Source of the DNA: Saposhnikovia divaricata
Lineage: Eukaryota > Streptophyta > Magnoliopsida > Apiales > Apiaceae
Assembly (NCBI GenBank): GCA_036435485.1
Contig: CM071599.1
Coordinates: forward strand, 7,962,803 to 8,026,802
Direction: 5' to 3'
Length of the DNA stretch: 64,000 nt
The translations under genes and the position numbers were made by a program. Shown in pieces: positions 1 through 12,200 of this stretch. Under the pieces are notes generated by a model. That model was not told the origin of the DNA and did not search any database. It saw nothing but the letters and a program-made list of their open reading frames with translations. Position 1 is the first letter of the stretch, and the number at the start of each line of letters is the position of its first letter.

Positions 1-283
1 GATAAGTTTGATCTGTTCTTAGTTGAATAATTGATATTCATTCGTTGATTTTCTTGGTTTTCTTCTGAGAATCATCATTCTCTTTGATATACTTACAAAA
101 TCTGTTCATTACTTCTTTGCACACAAATTGTTTGACAAAATGCCTGACTCAATCTCTACATAAATCTCACAGAAACACAAACGAATCGTTTTGTTTTTCT
201 CTGCGTTTTTCATTCATGTAAAACTCTATGAATCTTGATTTCTCTAAATGTTACTTGTATTTTCTGATAAACACAAAATGTTT

Positions 284-625
284 ATATTTGTTGAGATCAT
301 TCAGTATCTTTTAATCTTGGCAACTCTAGTTGAGATAATTCTAATAGAAGTGTGCTGCAGCCGTAAAAGTGATGGAAGTGATCCATTTGATGTGATTTCA
401 CTGCAGTCTTTGCCACATTATACAATACCATCTGATGGTATAACAATGACATATGTCGCTTGTACCGGCCACATTTATGAATTACAGTATACTACTAGTT
501 CGGGTTGGTATGATAAGTATTGTCGTAAAGTTTGCCTAACAGCAGGCCTTGAAAGTGCTATTTCCAGATGGCTTCTACCAAGTGTATTTACGTTTGGAGC
601 TGTTGACCCAATTGTGGAGATTGTT
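284..625 (+). pseudogene. NUP155-like nucleoporin fragment (N-terminal beta-propeller)
   Basis: Frame 248-1021 encodes a stretch matching my memory of the plant NUP155 N-terminal propeller: FVEIIQYLLILATLVEI, then VCCSRKSDGSDPF, YTIPSDGITMT, GHIYELQYTTSSGW, CRKVCLTAGLESAISRW and FGAVDPIVEIV, all in family order. NUP155 is a scaffold of the inner ring of the nuclear pore. About 11 residues that the family normally has between the ACT and GHIYEL motifs are missing, and the match stops abruptly after AVDPIVEIV; the remainder of a protein of over 1,400 aa is absent. No intron interrupts about 114 codons, which fits an mRNA-derived copy. The fragment is joined in the same frame to a NUP188-like fragment. 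Confidence 0.75.
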
Positions 626-644
626 CAGAGTTTGTTTGTTCCTA

Positions 645-1103
645 GGTATTTACTTGTGTTGTCTAGGTCTGCACCTGCAGTAAAGGAACTAGTAACTGTT
701 GACACCGGTCTGGCTCAGACATATTTCTCTGATTCTGCAGCTTTACAAATCTGTAGAATTGCATTTCTTCTACTGAAATTCTTTTGTATTGAAGCTGAAT
801 GTGCTGCTAAACGGCCGAGGAAGTTGGATTTGTTGAAATTCCAGTGCCTGATATTCTACTTGGTTTACAAGATCAAGGGATTGCTATTGTCCAGGAGTTA
901 TGTGAAGCCAGGAAAACGCAGCAAGTTCCTTCTGATCTACAAAGTATCTGCATTCTACTGCTACAAATTACAGAAATGGCATTGTACTTGGAATTCTGTG
1001 TATCACAAGTATGTGGAATAAGACCTGTTTTGGGACACGTAGAAGATTTCTCCAAAGAAATCAGATTGTTCATTAAAGTGACCAAGGGACATGAATTTTT
1101 TCA
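645..1103 (+). pseudogene. NUP188-like nucleoporin fragment (C-terminal region)
   Basis: Downstream of the NUP155 piece the reading frame continues with LSRSAPAVKELVTVDTGLAQ, CRIAFLLLKFFCIEAECAAK and RPRKLDLL. Near 835-845 it shifts frame, and the other frame carries VPDILLGLQDQGIAIVQELC, LQSICILLLQITEMALYLEF and CGIRPVLGHVEDFSKEIRLF. This order and wording resembles the C-terminal helical part of plant NUP188, another inner-ring nucleoporin. The frame change removes a few codons at a place where a short TTGAAATTCCAG-like motif recurs, so it is probably a small deletion. No introns are seen. The NUP188 assignment is from memory and is less certain than the NUP155 one; a related large nucleoporin (NUP205) is the alternative. 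Confidence 0.6.
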
Positions 1104-1731
1104 TGTATGATGCCCCTTTGAGGGTTGTTACTCTTTCGAGAGTTTGATATATTTGTTGCTTTTGTGAGAGTATGTGGATTGCTGCACTACCAGCTTTCTA
1201 AACCCCTTTGTGGGTGTCTACGTTCCCTTGTGGAATTCTGACAATACTTCCAACTTTGAAGGATTATCATCTGGAGTTGATTGTTGTTAAACTCTGAAGG
1301 ATTACTAAATCTGGAGTTGATTGATTGGCCTTTTAGCTTGTTGCCCCTCTGTGGGTTTGCTCTTTGTGGGTTTGCCCTTTGTGGCTTGTGCCTGGTGCAT
1401 CAGATTCCTTGCTGCTGAGAGCTATTTCTTGCCTCACTTTTACCTGCCTTTATTGTTTGCCTTGGTACTGTCATCATGCCTGGAGTTGTTTGTCCTTCGT
1501 GGCTTTGTTGCCCCTTAGTGGGTTTATTGCTCCTTTGTGAGATTGTTACCAGTGTGATCTCTGGTTTTATTACTCCTTTATGTTGCTGTCGAGGTCAGTC
1601 AGTTCAAATTGCCTACACCACTACCTCAGATGTTGCTGTCAAGATGTTACTCAGTGTGTTACCTACCCCTATGATATTAACCTTCAAGTTGGATGTTTGC
1701 ATTTCTCTCCCACATCCAACTTGAGGGGGGA
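1104..1731 (+). other. Non-coding GT-rich stretch and polypurine tract before the LTR
   Basis: This stretch is rich in repeated words such as TTTGTGGGTTTG and CTCTGAAGGATTA. It has only short ORFs in shifting frames, none recognisable. It ends in a purine run (1721-1731) directly against the LTR start, the expected position of the plus-strand primer of reverse transcription. Confidence 0.5.
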
Positions 1732-1952
1732 TGTTAGATATATGTTGTCAAGTTGTATGAGCTATCAAGTCTAGCTCATTAGTTAGTTGAACTCTATATA
1801 TAGTGACATTAGACATTTTATATCTTAAGAGATTCTATATTCACAATGTAGTTCATTCTGTTATATCAATATATACAGTGTTATACATATATCTTTCTTC
1901 TTCTTCATTTGATCTTTACTGTTTGTTATCTGCAATATTCTTTCTTGTTACA
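1732..1952 (+). repeat. Copia-like LTR (3' LTR or solo)
   Basis: A 221-bp segment starts TGTTAG and ends TTACA, is preceded by a polypurine tract and contains a TATA-like CTATATATAG near 1792. The size and termini suit a plant Copia LTR. A 5-bp target duplication cannot be verified because the left end of the element is outside the window. Confidence 0.6.
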
Positions 1953-1959
1953 CTATTGC

Positions 1960-2321
1960 TATTGCTATTGCTATAATATAAAATCAAAAAGTGGATTTTG
2001 GTGCTAAAATAAACTCACCCTCCAAAGCTAGTTCTATAACTAGTTTCAAATTTAACCAACTCTTTTAACTTTTACCAAACTCTTTTAACTTCTATTGAAT
2101 ATTCTCAACAAACTCATCTCATTCTAGTTGATTGATGATGTGGCATGGATGCATAAATGCATCTTTGGTTTCAAATTTAGCACCAAGGATGCATAATATA
2201 GCAATAGCACCAAGGATGCATCCAATTATAACACCCCTTTGGAAATGAGTTTTTTACCACTTGGTGCTATAATATAGCAATAGCACTAAAAATAGCATTG
2301 CATTGGACTTGCTCTAAGAGT
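1960..2321. mobile_element. MITE-like repeat remnant
   Basis: An AT-rich non-coding stretch has repeated words (GCACCAAGGATGCAT twice, TATAATATAGCAATAGCAC twice). It ends with GCATTGGACTTGCTCTAAGAG, a type of terminus common in plant MITEs. The matching left terminus was not found, perhaps destroyed by the adjacent LTR element insertion. Confidence 0.35.
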
Positions 2322-3198
2322 AGTGTATACACAACGAGGATCTAAGAAATGTTTTCAGTAAATTTTTATTAATATTAATATAAAAACCAAATCATAATAA
2401 TAATTAAATAAAAAAACTGATATTTACACATCCTCAATTTATATAATGCACACCTTTTATTTGAATTTCGACTAAATTATCCATATATGCATCTTTAATA
2501 CCAAGATATTTTTGATTTCGAAATTCGAAGTGTTGATTTGTTATGTTTCTTTCGGCTTTTGGGCTCTATTTATCTTATTACTTTTTCTTTAACGTTTTCT
2601 TGGGCTTTTTCTGGTATTGAAAATTAATGTGTTCCTTGCGTATTTCCTTTTAGCCCATGTTTGAGTGGGTCCTCAGCTTGCGTCCGCCCTGTATAAACAT
2701 GCACACAGCGGGGGATTAATTTGTTGAACAATTTATAATTTTTGATTAATACCAAAAAAGTTGCATATATACATTGATAATAAAATGAAAATGCTAAGAT
2801 TCAAGAAGGATAATGCTAGATATTCTAAATTTTTTATCGAATGACGTGAATTGATATGTGGTATAGTCACATATGAATGCATGAGAGCTTCTATTTTATT
2901 ATTAGGAAATTATTTAATATATACATGAAATATCAGCATTGTGCATTGGGAAATGTTTTAAGAAAAAATTCGAAATTTTTAACATTTTTTTGAATTTTCC
3001 CGAATGTTATGATTGGTAAGTATTTTTCCAAAGATGCATAATATCATGTTAAATGGGACATAAATTAGGGGTACAAAATTAAATATACGAGGAGGTGGGA
3101 GATCGTGCATTGAAAAGATTGTATTAAAGATAAGATTACTATTGTCATTAAAAGATATCCATAAATCACATAAAATAACAAGTTTGTATACATTATAC
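2322..3198. other. AT-rich intergenic stretch, nothing recognised
   Basis: Only short, unconvincing ORFs occur in both strands. A phrase near 2811-2835 (AATGCTAGATATTC) resembles MITE termini seen elsewhere in the window, but no pair was established. Confidence 0.5.
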
Positions 3199-4440
3199 AT
3201 ACTTCCTTTGTCCCGTTCATTTCATTACATTGTATTTGAATACAGAGACCAAGAATAGTGAGCATAATATTGTTAAAATAAATGAAGTAGTGGGTGTAAT
3301 TAGGGGTGTACATGGGTCGGGTTGGCCGGGTTGGAGCAAAATCTCAACCCAACCCATTTTCAATCGGTTTGAAAAATTTCAACCCAACCCATGAAAAATA
3401 AAGTTTTAACCCAAACCTATATATTAAAAGGTCGGGTTGGGTTGGTTTGGGTCGGTTTGGATGGGTTGTATAAAATTAAAAAAACTACATAAAAAAGAAA
3501 CAAATTAAGCATAATCAAATTCAACTTACTACTCCACTTGATCAAATCCAAACAATTAACGTATTGTCAATATTCGAAAACAGTTCAGAAGTTACTCAAC
3601 TGGCTGCATATTCCTAGGTCTCAATAGAAAGTAACAGATAACAAACATTCTTGTGGATAAAACAACAACCCGCAATGCCAAAAGAAAATGCAAAGTTTTT
3701 ATGCTATTTGAAGCAGAATAATAAACAACGTATGTCTTCCACTTTCATGTTAGATGCAACAATATATATGGTTTAGTGGTTTCACTTGAGTCAACATGAT
3801 CCGACAAGGTTGTTTCAACATTTTGCTTCCTATATGATATAAATAGAAAAGATTATCCAATTGTACAACACAAATTAAGATAGGATCCATTAGAAATAAA
3901 ACGTAGTGAATAAGTGTGAGTGTATGTATGACTTATGATTGTGAGTACTGACTGAGAGGCCGAGACATAAAATGTAACCCAAACCTAATGATATATGGGC
4001 GGGATTGAATAAATGGACAGTGGGCTAGACTAGTGGACTTATTGGATATATTTATTAAGTTGTCTAAATTCTAAACGGGTTGGGTTGGGTTAAAACAATC
4101 GAAACCCATACCCAACCCATTAACATCGGGTTGAAATTTTTTTAACCAAACTTTGTCTCGGTTTAAAATTAATCGATTTGGGTCGATCGAATATAGGGTC
4201 TGTTTGGGTCGGGTTGGTCGGTTTCGCCAACCCGTGTACACCCCTAGGTGTAATAGTGATTTTATTGTTAAAATAAGTGAAGTAGTGGGTGTAATAGTGT
4301 AAAGTGTTGAAAAAATGGAGTGAAGTAGTGGATGTAATAATGTATTTTATTGTTAAAAATTACTATTTTTAGTAATGTGAAGAATTGATGGGACGACCCA
4401 AAATAGAAAGTGTAAAGAAATGAAAGGGAGAGAGAATATA
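3199..4440. mobile_element. Stowaway-like MITE interrupted by a hAT element
   Basis: The left end reads TACTTCCTTTGTCCCGTTC (3199) and the right side, on the other strand, reads CTCCCTTTCATTTC...GGTCGTCCCATC (about 4385-4430). These resemble the CTCCCTCCGTCCC termini of plant Stowaway-type MITEs. The hAT element at 3301-4246 lies inside it. Exact ends are uncertain. Confidence 0.35.
3301..4246. mobile_element. Non-autonomous hAT element, 946 bp, TSD GGTGTAAT
   Basis: The termini are inverted: TAGGGGTGTACATGGG at the left, and TAGGGGTGTACACGGG on the opposite strand at the right. The 8-bp sequence GGTGTAAT flanks it exactly on both sides (3293-3300 and 4247-4254), as hAT transposases produce. 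Subterminal regions are packed with GGGTTGGGTT/AACCCAACCC repeats, typical transposase-binding regions of hAT elements. There is no transposase ORF, so it would depend on an autonomous partner. The perfect TSD suggests it is not very old. Confidence 0.88.
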
Positions 4441-5222
4441 TATTATGCACGTGGGGTTCGAATTTATAGTTAAGAAAGTTACATAGGCATGACAAATAAG
4501 AATCGGAAAAAAAATTCAAAATTTTTTTGGGATATCTATCATTTTCCTTATGTGTCAGTTTTATGTCTAAGAAAAGTCAAAAGAGTAAATATCAAAGTAA
4601 AATACCATAAATAATGTATGATTAGATGTTTTTTAAGATAGCATAAAGTGATATTTAAAAGAATAATGTTATTTATCCCGAAAACGTTTCCAAATTAAGA
4701 TTTTGAATGACATGGTATAATTGATATGACATTTTAAGAGGCTTTAATTGGTGAAATTTATGTGAATGTAGGGGAGGTATATCATTATTATTTGAATTAG
4801 TACCAATAACATTCTGATACGTGGCACTTAGGAATAAATTCGGGAACGAATTTGGGAATTCTAGCATTTTCCTATTAAATTTTTTTAATCTTTTATCGTC
4901 TTATATGCTGAGTTCGATTCTCACTGACTCGATTTATTTTACTGAAAACAGATATTTATTATATTATAAAACATATAAATTTATTTATTAATTAAAAAAA
5001 CATACGAAAGGATATTATGATAAGGCACAATGAATGATATCTTCTAATTAATTAAAAGTCCTTGAAATCACTTTCCGGAACAATTTTTTCTATGTATTAG
5101 ACATTTTACACTCTAAAATTAATTAACATGTAAGAAAATAAAAGATTATATAAATAGAAAGTAAAAAAATTTATATTTTTGTTTAATAATCATAGAATTT
5201 ATTGTTTGGTGATGAAGTAATC
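4441..5222. other. AT-rich intergenic stretch with a probable MITE
   Basis: No gene is seen. About 4660-4873 has termini of the form TAATGTTATTTATCCCGAAAAC and GGGAATTCTAGCATTTTCC, similar to the repeat at 56447-56632, and is probably a MITE. The rest is simple AT-rich sequence up to the target site of the large Gypsy element. Confidence 0.35.
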
Positions 5223-5227
5223 GTTCT

Positions 5228-5952
5228 TGTTATGCCCAAATCTGGCATAATGACTAGATTGATTGGATTAGCTAAATTGATGGTTCGTAATCCATGATGG
5301 GCCTAGAAGATGAAGATTGGGTCACTAAAGCCCACTATTGGAATCAGCCCAGCAATGCTTGGCAATAATACCTCTATTACAGGAGCGCCTCGCTAGCGAT
5401 GCCTGACAGGGGGTCGCTTCGCTTTTGCATCACATCTATAACTTATAGTGAGATCATTATCTCCTCTTCTCTGGAAGGCTCATGGCCAGACTTAAGGTCG
5501 CATGAGTAGCTAGGCACAGGGATCGCTTCGCATGGCCAGGCCTCTCAAGGTCGCATGCAAGGGCCCTGATGGATCTTTCATTCCGAATCTATCCATTCGA
5601 GATTATGGGCTTCTACAGCTGGATCATGGATCATGGTTAGATTTGATGACTTACTGCCACGTCAGCCCTAAACAAGTGGGCTTGGACTTTGGCTTATCTC
5701 ATAAAACCCTAGCCCGCCTAGGTAACTTGTGGCCCAAGAACTACGTCAGGCTTGATCCCTATAAATAGGGTACGTAGGCACCTTGATACGGATGAGAAAC
5801 AGTTTACCTGAAAAACACCTATCAAGCGCAGCCACATTCAAACACACAAACCCTAATCCTTTGTTCTTCTTTTATTAGCAAAATATCCGTATTTTGCTCC
5901 GATAATCCAGCAAACCTCCAAAATATTGTTATACAATATTCTCCCTATAACA
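5228..5952 (+). repeat. 5' LTR of the Tat element (725 bp)
   Basis: It starts TGTTATGCCC and ends CTATAACA, and is repeated at 29389-30128. A TATA box (TATAAATA, 5760-5767) lies about 190 bp before its end, with CCCTATAAATAGGG around it. It contains many copies of TCGC-rich words (GGTCGCTTCGC, GGTCGCATG) that recur through the element body. Confidence 0.93.
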
Positions 5953-5972
5953 TTTGGCGCTAGAAGGAGGGG
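5953..5972 (+). promoter_or_regulatory. Primer binding site of the Tat element
   Basis: TTTGGCGCTAGAAGGAGGGG follows the 5' LTR directly, the place where a host tRNA primes minus-strand DNA synthesis. The TGGCGC core is typical of Tat/Athila elements. The apparent ORF start here uses TTG inside the primer site and is not a true start. Confidence 0.75.
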
Positions 5973-5995
5973 AAGTCATTGAATTGGGAGAAGCG

Positions 5996-8900
5996 ATGAC
6001 TAAATCACACAAAAAGAGGAACGATGGTGAGACCCCGGGATCGCATAAGGTTAACAAGGACGATCCCCTGACGAGAGCCCCTCAGAGGACGAGGTGTCCA
6101 AGGACAACTCTAAGACTGGGTACAAGGAGGAACACACACCCCCAGTACAGAGGGTGGCGTTGAACAGTGAGGTCATGTCTTTTCTAAAAGGCCTCGGCGA
6201 GCAAATGACCGCTGTGCATGAAAGGGCCGCAAAAGTGGAGAAGCGCTATAGTTCTAGAGGATCGAAGAGGAATGCAAGGATAGGCGGTAGAACACCAGGG
6301 GAAGGAAGCAAACTCCCCACTAAGAAACTCATTGATGACTTCGAGGATGTACTAACAGATCAAACCAACCCTGACTGGGATGAGGGGGAGGACTCGCTCG
6401 GAAAGAAAGGGGGATCGCAGGACAAGGTCGCCTCATCTGAGGGGAGATCAGTCAGTGTTTTTGACCGTCTCGGAAAGAAGCTAACTGAACATGACCTTCA
6501 TTTAAAATTGGAAAAGGTTAATGCGCCTCGACATGAAGGATCTAAGAACAGAAGCAGGGGCACACATCGACCATTGTCTCCTCGAGATCGCGAGCGGTCA
6601 TATCGTCGTGATGACAGACCCCCCTCTCCCCGTAGAGAGCGTGAGCGGTCCCATCGTCGCGATGACAGACCCCCGTCTCATCGAGACCAGGAACGATCTC
6701 AATATCTTGAAGAGGATCGTAGAAAGAAGGATCACAGGAATGACCAGGAGGAGTCCAGTGTCCTAAAAAAGACCCAGTCTCATCATGGAAGTACTGGAGG
6801 TAAAAAGGAGGCTGAAAAGGAGGTCAAGGTAGGAGACTATAAGCTGGAGGAGTTGAAGAAGGCCTTGGACGCGATGAACAATGAGAAAGGAATCTTTAGC
6901 ACTATGGGCTCTTCATCGCCCTTTACTCATGAAATTCGAACCGCTCCGCTTCCTGCAGTGTTTCGAGGCCATCAGCATGATATGACCTATAATGGCGATA
7001 CTGATCCAGCAGAGTTTGTGATTCGATTCAATAATGAGATGGATGTTTATCAGGTCTCATTACTAGCGAGGTGTAGACTATTTGCGGCCTCGCTGAGGGG
7101 AAGTGCTCAGCAGTGGTTTTCGAAGCTAGGGGCATTGATTGTCATCGATTCTTGGGAACAATTCGTGGACATCTTCATCAAACAGTTCCAGTCCTCGATG
7201 CTCTACGCACCCCCTGTGTCCACCTTGGCAAACATAAAACAGAAGGAAGGTGAAACCCTTCATGATTACTTCAAGAGGTTCAATGCTGAGGTGCCTCGAG
7301 TGCGAGGTGCAAATGACGAAGCTGTATAAAATTTCCTCATCGCTGGAGTGAGGGAAGGTACGGAATTTTGGAAGAAGCTACAAGAACAAACCCCTAGCAC
7401 TCTTTCTGAGTTGCACAAGGTCGCTGAGCCTTTCAAGCGTGTTGAGAAGTCACTCGCGGATTTGAAGAAGAATAATGAAAGGAGTGGTAGTTGGAGTAGG
7501 AACCGGGGGGTAAAAAGAAAGGACTCCAGGAGTCCAAGGCGAAGACGGGATCGAAGTCGAAGCCCCAACCCAAAAAGGAGAGACCGCGATCCCTTGAGGC
7601 GATCCCCACCGAGATCTCGCCCCGTGAGGGATGAAGACAAGTATATCCCTCTGGTCGCCCCAATTGATCACATTTATGCAGTCAATGAAAACAAGGGGAT
7701 ATTCAGGAAGCCTACACCGATGGGTCCGAAGGGGACCGCAAACACTAGCAGGTATTGTGCCTTTCATGAACAAACAGGGCATGATACAACAACCTGCCGA
7801 GAGCTGAAGCAGCAAGTGGATCAGTTAATTCGTGAGGGAAAGTTAACTGAGTGGGCATTTCGCGAGGTGAAGAAGCATAATCCCAAGTCTGGCCTTGGGT
7901 ATAATCAAGCCCCCCCACCTGAACAGAATCCAGTCATTAAGGAAAGGGAAGCGCGAGGCGGAAGTATTCACGTAATAATTGGGGGACCCCACATCGGGGG
8001 GGATAGCAATAGGGCTAGAGAAAGATATGCCCGAGAAGCTAAGGAGCGACCCCTCACCAATATCCATCACTTGCAGGAGCGACCCCCAAAGCTTTTTAAG
8101 GGGGAAGATACAAATATCATGTTCACTGAGGAAGATGCGAAGTGGGTCCACCATCCTCATTCGGATGCCCTCGTTGTCCGAGTTCGCATTGGATCGCAGA
8201 ATGTTCACAGGGTCCTTGTGGATAATGGGAGCGCAGTGAATGTCCTAACCTACGAGGTCTATCAGAAAATGGGGTTCGTAGATAAAGACCTTATCCCTAC
8301 CGTGGGGCATCTTTATGGTTTTACTGGAGCTTCAGTCAATGTCAAGGGCCTCGTAAGGCTCCCTGTCACTTTAGGGGACGAGCCCTGTATTACCACCTAA
8401 ATCGCAGACTTTATGGTGGTTGATCAACCTTCAGCCTATAATGCTATCGTGGGGAGGCCGATACTCAAAGAAATGAGGGTGGTTACTTCTATTTACCATC
8501 TCTCTATGAAGTTCCCTACCCCACATGGGGTCGGATGCATCAGGGGGGCACAACATGAGTCTCGTGAATGTTACAACAGGGCCCTCAAGTCAGCAGAAAA
8601 GGGGAGTAATTCTATGACAGACAAGATGGAGTGCGAGGAGGAAAGTAGGTCTCGCAAGACAACTTTTGTACCCCCAATAGACTGCAACATGATCTCGATT
8701 GAGGAGCTCCCAGCCGATTATTTTGATAATTTGGGAATTCAAGTAGAGCTGGTACCAGGGGCTTTGATGATGGGAACCTCGCAGCCAGTTATGGTTCTCC
8801 AGGAAGGGATCGTGGAAGAGGCTACAGATAGTGACAGCGAGGAGAGCCCGGAGCAGGCCGCTGTGCGAGCCCGAAAGGGAAAATGGGTTCGCAAAGAAAC

Positions 8901-9201
8901 ATCCACACTGACAGAACTGCCAAATGGAATTACACAGACTACAACTGTTGTTAAAGAGTATGGGCACGCGGGTGCCAACCCCTGCGAGGCAGAATCAAGT
9001 CAGGCTCGCGAGTATAATCTAGATCTTGATCCTCGCATCCCTGAACATGTAGAGCGAGCCGGGGCAGCTGAAGACACGATTCCTGTTCTTGTTGATGTGC
9101 AGGACCCTTCAAAAGTGTTGAAGATAGGGTCGCAACTCAATAATGATTTGAGAGAAAGGCTGGTTACTTTTCTAAAGGCAAACCTTGACGTGTTCGCCTA
9201 G
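5996..9201 (+). pseudogene. gag-pro: Tat gag-protease, disrupted
   Basis: The first ATG is at 5996 (MTKSHKKRND). A frameshift near 6065-6090 moves the frame to that of 6094-7329. In order: an Arg/Ser/Asp-rich charged region (about 6540-6770), the retrotransposon gag domain (FRGHQHDMTYNGDTDPAEFV to QWFSKLG and NIKQKEGETLHDYF, about 6955-7310), a Lys/Arg-rich basic stretch, a CCHC-like knuckle (YCAFHEQTGHDTTTC, about 7755-7800), and the aspartic protease with its active-site VLVDNGSAVNVL (about 8210-8245). In-frame stops interrupt at 7327, 8398 and 9199; each continues in the same frame with family-like sequence. Gag would form the virus-like particle and the protease would cut the polyprotein. 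It cannot make a full product as read. Confidence 0.88.
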
Positions 9202-12200
9202 TCACATGAAGATATGGTTGGGATCGATCCTAATGTAATTTTCCATAAGCTAAACTTGGATCCAAGCAAAAAGGGGGTCAGATAGAAGAGACGACCCATA
9301 AGTGGAGAACGAGCTGAGGCTCTGAAGGCAGAAGTGGACAGACTCCTCGAGGTAGGGCTCGTTAGGGAATCATTCTACCCTGACTGGCTCACGAACCCTG
9401 TCCTCGTGAAGAAGCCAAATGGAAAGTGGAGGACATGTGTGGACTTTACCGACCTCAACAAACATTGTCCCAAAGATAGTTTTCCGCTACCAAGGATCGA
9501 CCAGTTAGTGGATGCAACAGCGGGGCATGCACTTCTTTCTTTCATGGATGCTTACTCTGGGTATAATCAGATACCCATGTATGGCCCTGATCAAGAGCAC
9601 ACCTCGTTCATCACAGATAGAGGTCTCTATTGCTACATAGGGATGCCCTTGGTCTCCTTAATGCTGGGGCTACCTACCAGAGGCTCGTCAATATGATGTT
9701 CGAGAAACAAATTGGTAAGACAATGGAAGTCTATGTAGACGACATGTTGGTCAAGTCTAAGGAAGCTGTGGATCACATCTCTCACCTCGCAGAGATGTTT
9801 GATATACTAAGGAAGTACAGAATGAAGCTTAACCCCCAGAAGTGTGTCTTTGGGGTCGAATCTGGAAAGTTTTTGGGATTCATTGTCAACCACCGAGGAA
9901 TTGAAGCGAACCCAGATAAAATAAAGGCTTTGATGGACATGCGATCCCCAAGAAGTGTGAAAGAAGTACAGAGTCTAACAGGAAGGATCGCACCTCTCAA
10001 TCGGTTCGTTTCTAAATCATCAGATAAGTGCCATGAGTTCTTTAAGGCCATTAAAAAGGTGGGAAAAAACTTTGAGTGGACATTGGAATGCGAGGAGGCC
10101 TTTCAGAAGATAAAGGAACATTTGGGCTCGCCACCACTTCTCTCGAAGCCCCTTAAAGGTGAGGTCCTTATTGTCTACCTCGCTGTGTCTGAACACGCGG
10201 TCAGTGCAGTATTGGTTCGCGAGGAGGGAAAAATTCAATATCCAGTCTACTATGTCAGTAAAAGAATGTTAGATGCTGAGACTCGATACACAAACATGGA
10301 GAAGCTAGCCTATGCCCTGGTCTTGGCCTCGCGAAAGTTAAGACCCTATTTTCAGGCTCACAGCATTGAGGTTCGCACTGCCTACCCGCTGAGACAGGTA
10401 ATGCACAAGCCAGAGTCCTCAGGGACATTGTTAAAATGGACAGTGGAGCTTAGTCAGTTTGACATCGAATTTAAGCCTCGCGGCCCTATAAAAAGACAGG
10501 CACTTGCGGATTTTATCTTGGAATTTCCTCCCCAATCTGAGGGAGATGATTGGGCCATCATAGCAGCTCCAGAAAAAATAGTTAGCGAGGATAAAAAAGA
10601 AAATTCAGCCTCGTGGTGGGAACTATACGTAGATGGGGCATCCAACAAGGAAGGATCTGGGGCCGGCATCGAGTTAGTAACTCCAGAGGGTCGCAAGATA
10701 CAAAGTGCAGTACACTTCGCTTTCGAGGCCACCAATAATGCAGCAGAATACGAGGCCCTCTTTATTGGCCTCAAACTGGCACTGGAAATGAAGGTAGAGA
10801 ATCTCACAGCTTACAGCGATTCCATGCTGGTAACATATCAACTCTGGAGTGGGTGGCAAGCTAGAGGTGAGCAGATTGAGCTATATCTGCGATATGCACA
10901 GAGGCTGATGAAAAAATTCAACAATGTCAAAGTGGTTCATATTAGAAGAGAGAAGAATCAGGGAGCCGATGCACTGGCAAAGCTGGGGTTGCGTCGCGAG
11001 GCCACCCTACTTGGAATTATCCCACTGGAAATCCAGACAAAGCCCAGTGTACCAGAGGAGTTTGTTATGGAGATAGCGACCTCAGGGTCGACCTGGATGA
11101 CCCCCATATGGGAGTATGTGAAAAATGGAGCCCTGCCTCAAGACAAAAAAGAAGCAAGAAAAATCAAGTATCAGGCTGCTCGCTATGTCGTATATGACGA
11201 AGTCTTGTATCGAAGAGGGTTCAACACCCCGCTCCTAAGGTGTGTAGATGGAGAAGAATGCAATTACATTCTCAAAGAGGTTCATGAGGGGATATGTGGC
11301 AATCACTCGGGGGGTAGTTCTCTGGCCCAAAAGATTCTTCGCCAAGGGTACTACTGGCCTACTTTGAAAAGAAATGCTTTTGAGTTCGCAAGGAAGTGTG
11401 ATAATTGCCAAAGGAACGCTAACTACAGCAACGCTCCTGTCTCTCACCTCACCTCGCTAACGAGCCCATGGCCCTTTGCTATGTGGGGCATTGATCTAAT
11501 TGGGGAGCTGCCTAAAGCTAAAAGAGGTGTCAAGTACGCAGTTGTGGCTGCTGATTATTTCACCAAGTGGGCCGAGGCTGAGCCACTTGCCACTATTACT
11601 GCAAAGAAACTCAAGGACTTCGTGTACAGGGCAATTGTGTGTCGCTATGGGATTCCTTATCAGCTCATATCAGATAACGGAAAGCAATTTGACAGCAAGG
11701 ACATGAAAGAATTTTGTGAGAATTTGGGGATCAAAAAGAGTTTTTCAGCTATGAGTCACCCCCATACAAACAGCCAAACTGAGGCCATCAACAAAATTAT
11801 CAAACATACTTTGAAGGCTAAGTTGGAAGAGAGCAAAGGCAATTGGCCTGAAGAATTACCAAGGGTCTTGTGGTCATATAACACGACCCCAAGGACAATA
11901 ACTGGAGAGACTCCTTTTCCCCTAACATATGGCTGCGAGGCCATGGTCCCTGTTGAAGTGGGCTCCGGGTCGTTTAGAAGGGAACACTACGATCCCGAAG
12001 CAAACGAGGTGAATCATAGATTGTACCTAGACATGATAGAAGAAACAAGAAGCGAGGCTCAGCTTCGCCTCACAGCTTACCAACAGAGGACAGCGAGGTA
12101 CTATAATGGAAAGGTCAAAGCAAGTTCTTTAAAGACAGGTGACCTCGTGCTTAGGAGAGTCATGCCTAACACTAAGGTCCCGGGCCATGGTATCTTTGGT

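Larger units (their letters stand above)
1..1952 (+). mobile_element. Copia-type LTR element, 3' part, carrying captured nucleoporin fragments
   Basis: The right end of this segment has the layout of an LTR retrotransposon: a purine-rich tract (TTGAGGGGGGA, 1721-1731) directly followed by a short LTR beginning TGTTAGATAT at 1732 and ending TTGTTACA at 1952. Upstream there is no gag, integrase or reverse transcriptase; instead there are two intronless nucleoporin-like fragments (284-625 and 645-1103) and a non-coding GT-rich stretch. The simplest reading is a non-autonomous Copia-like element that picked up processed host transcripts. The 5' LTR would lie before position 1 and cannot be seen, so the left boundary is unknown. 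LTR family is judged from size and termini only. Confidence 0.55.

Noticed and set aside
5954..5998. Apparent ORF start (MALEGGEV) before the Tat gag
   Set aside because: The start codon is a TTG within the primer binding site; the first real ATG in that frame is at 5996.
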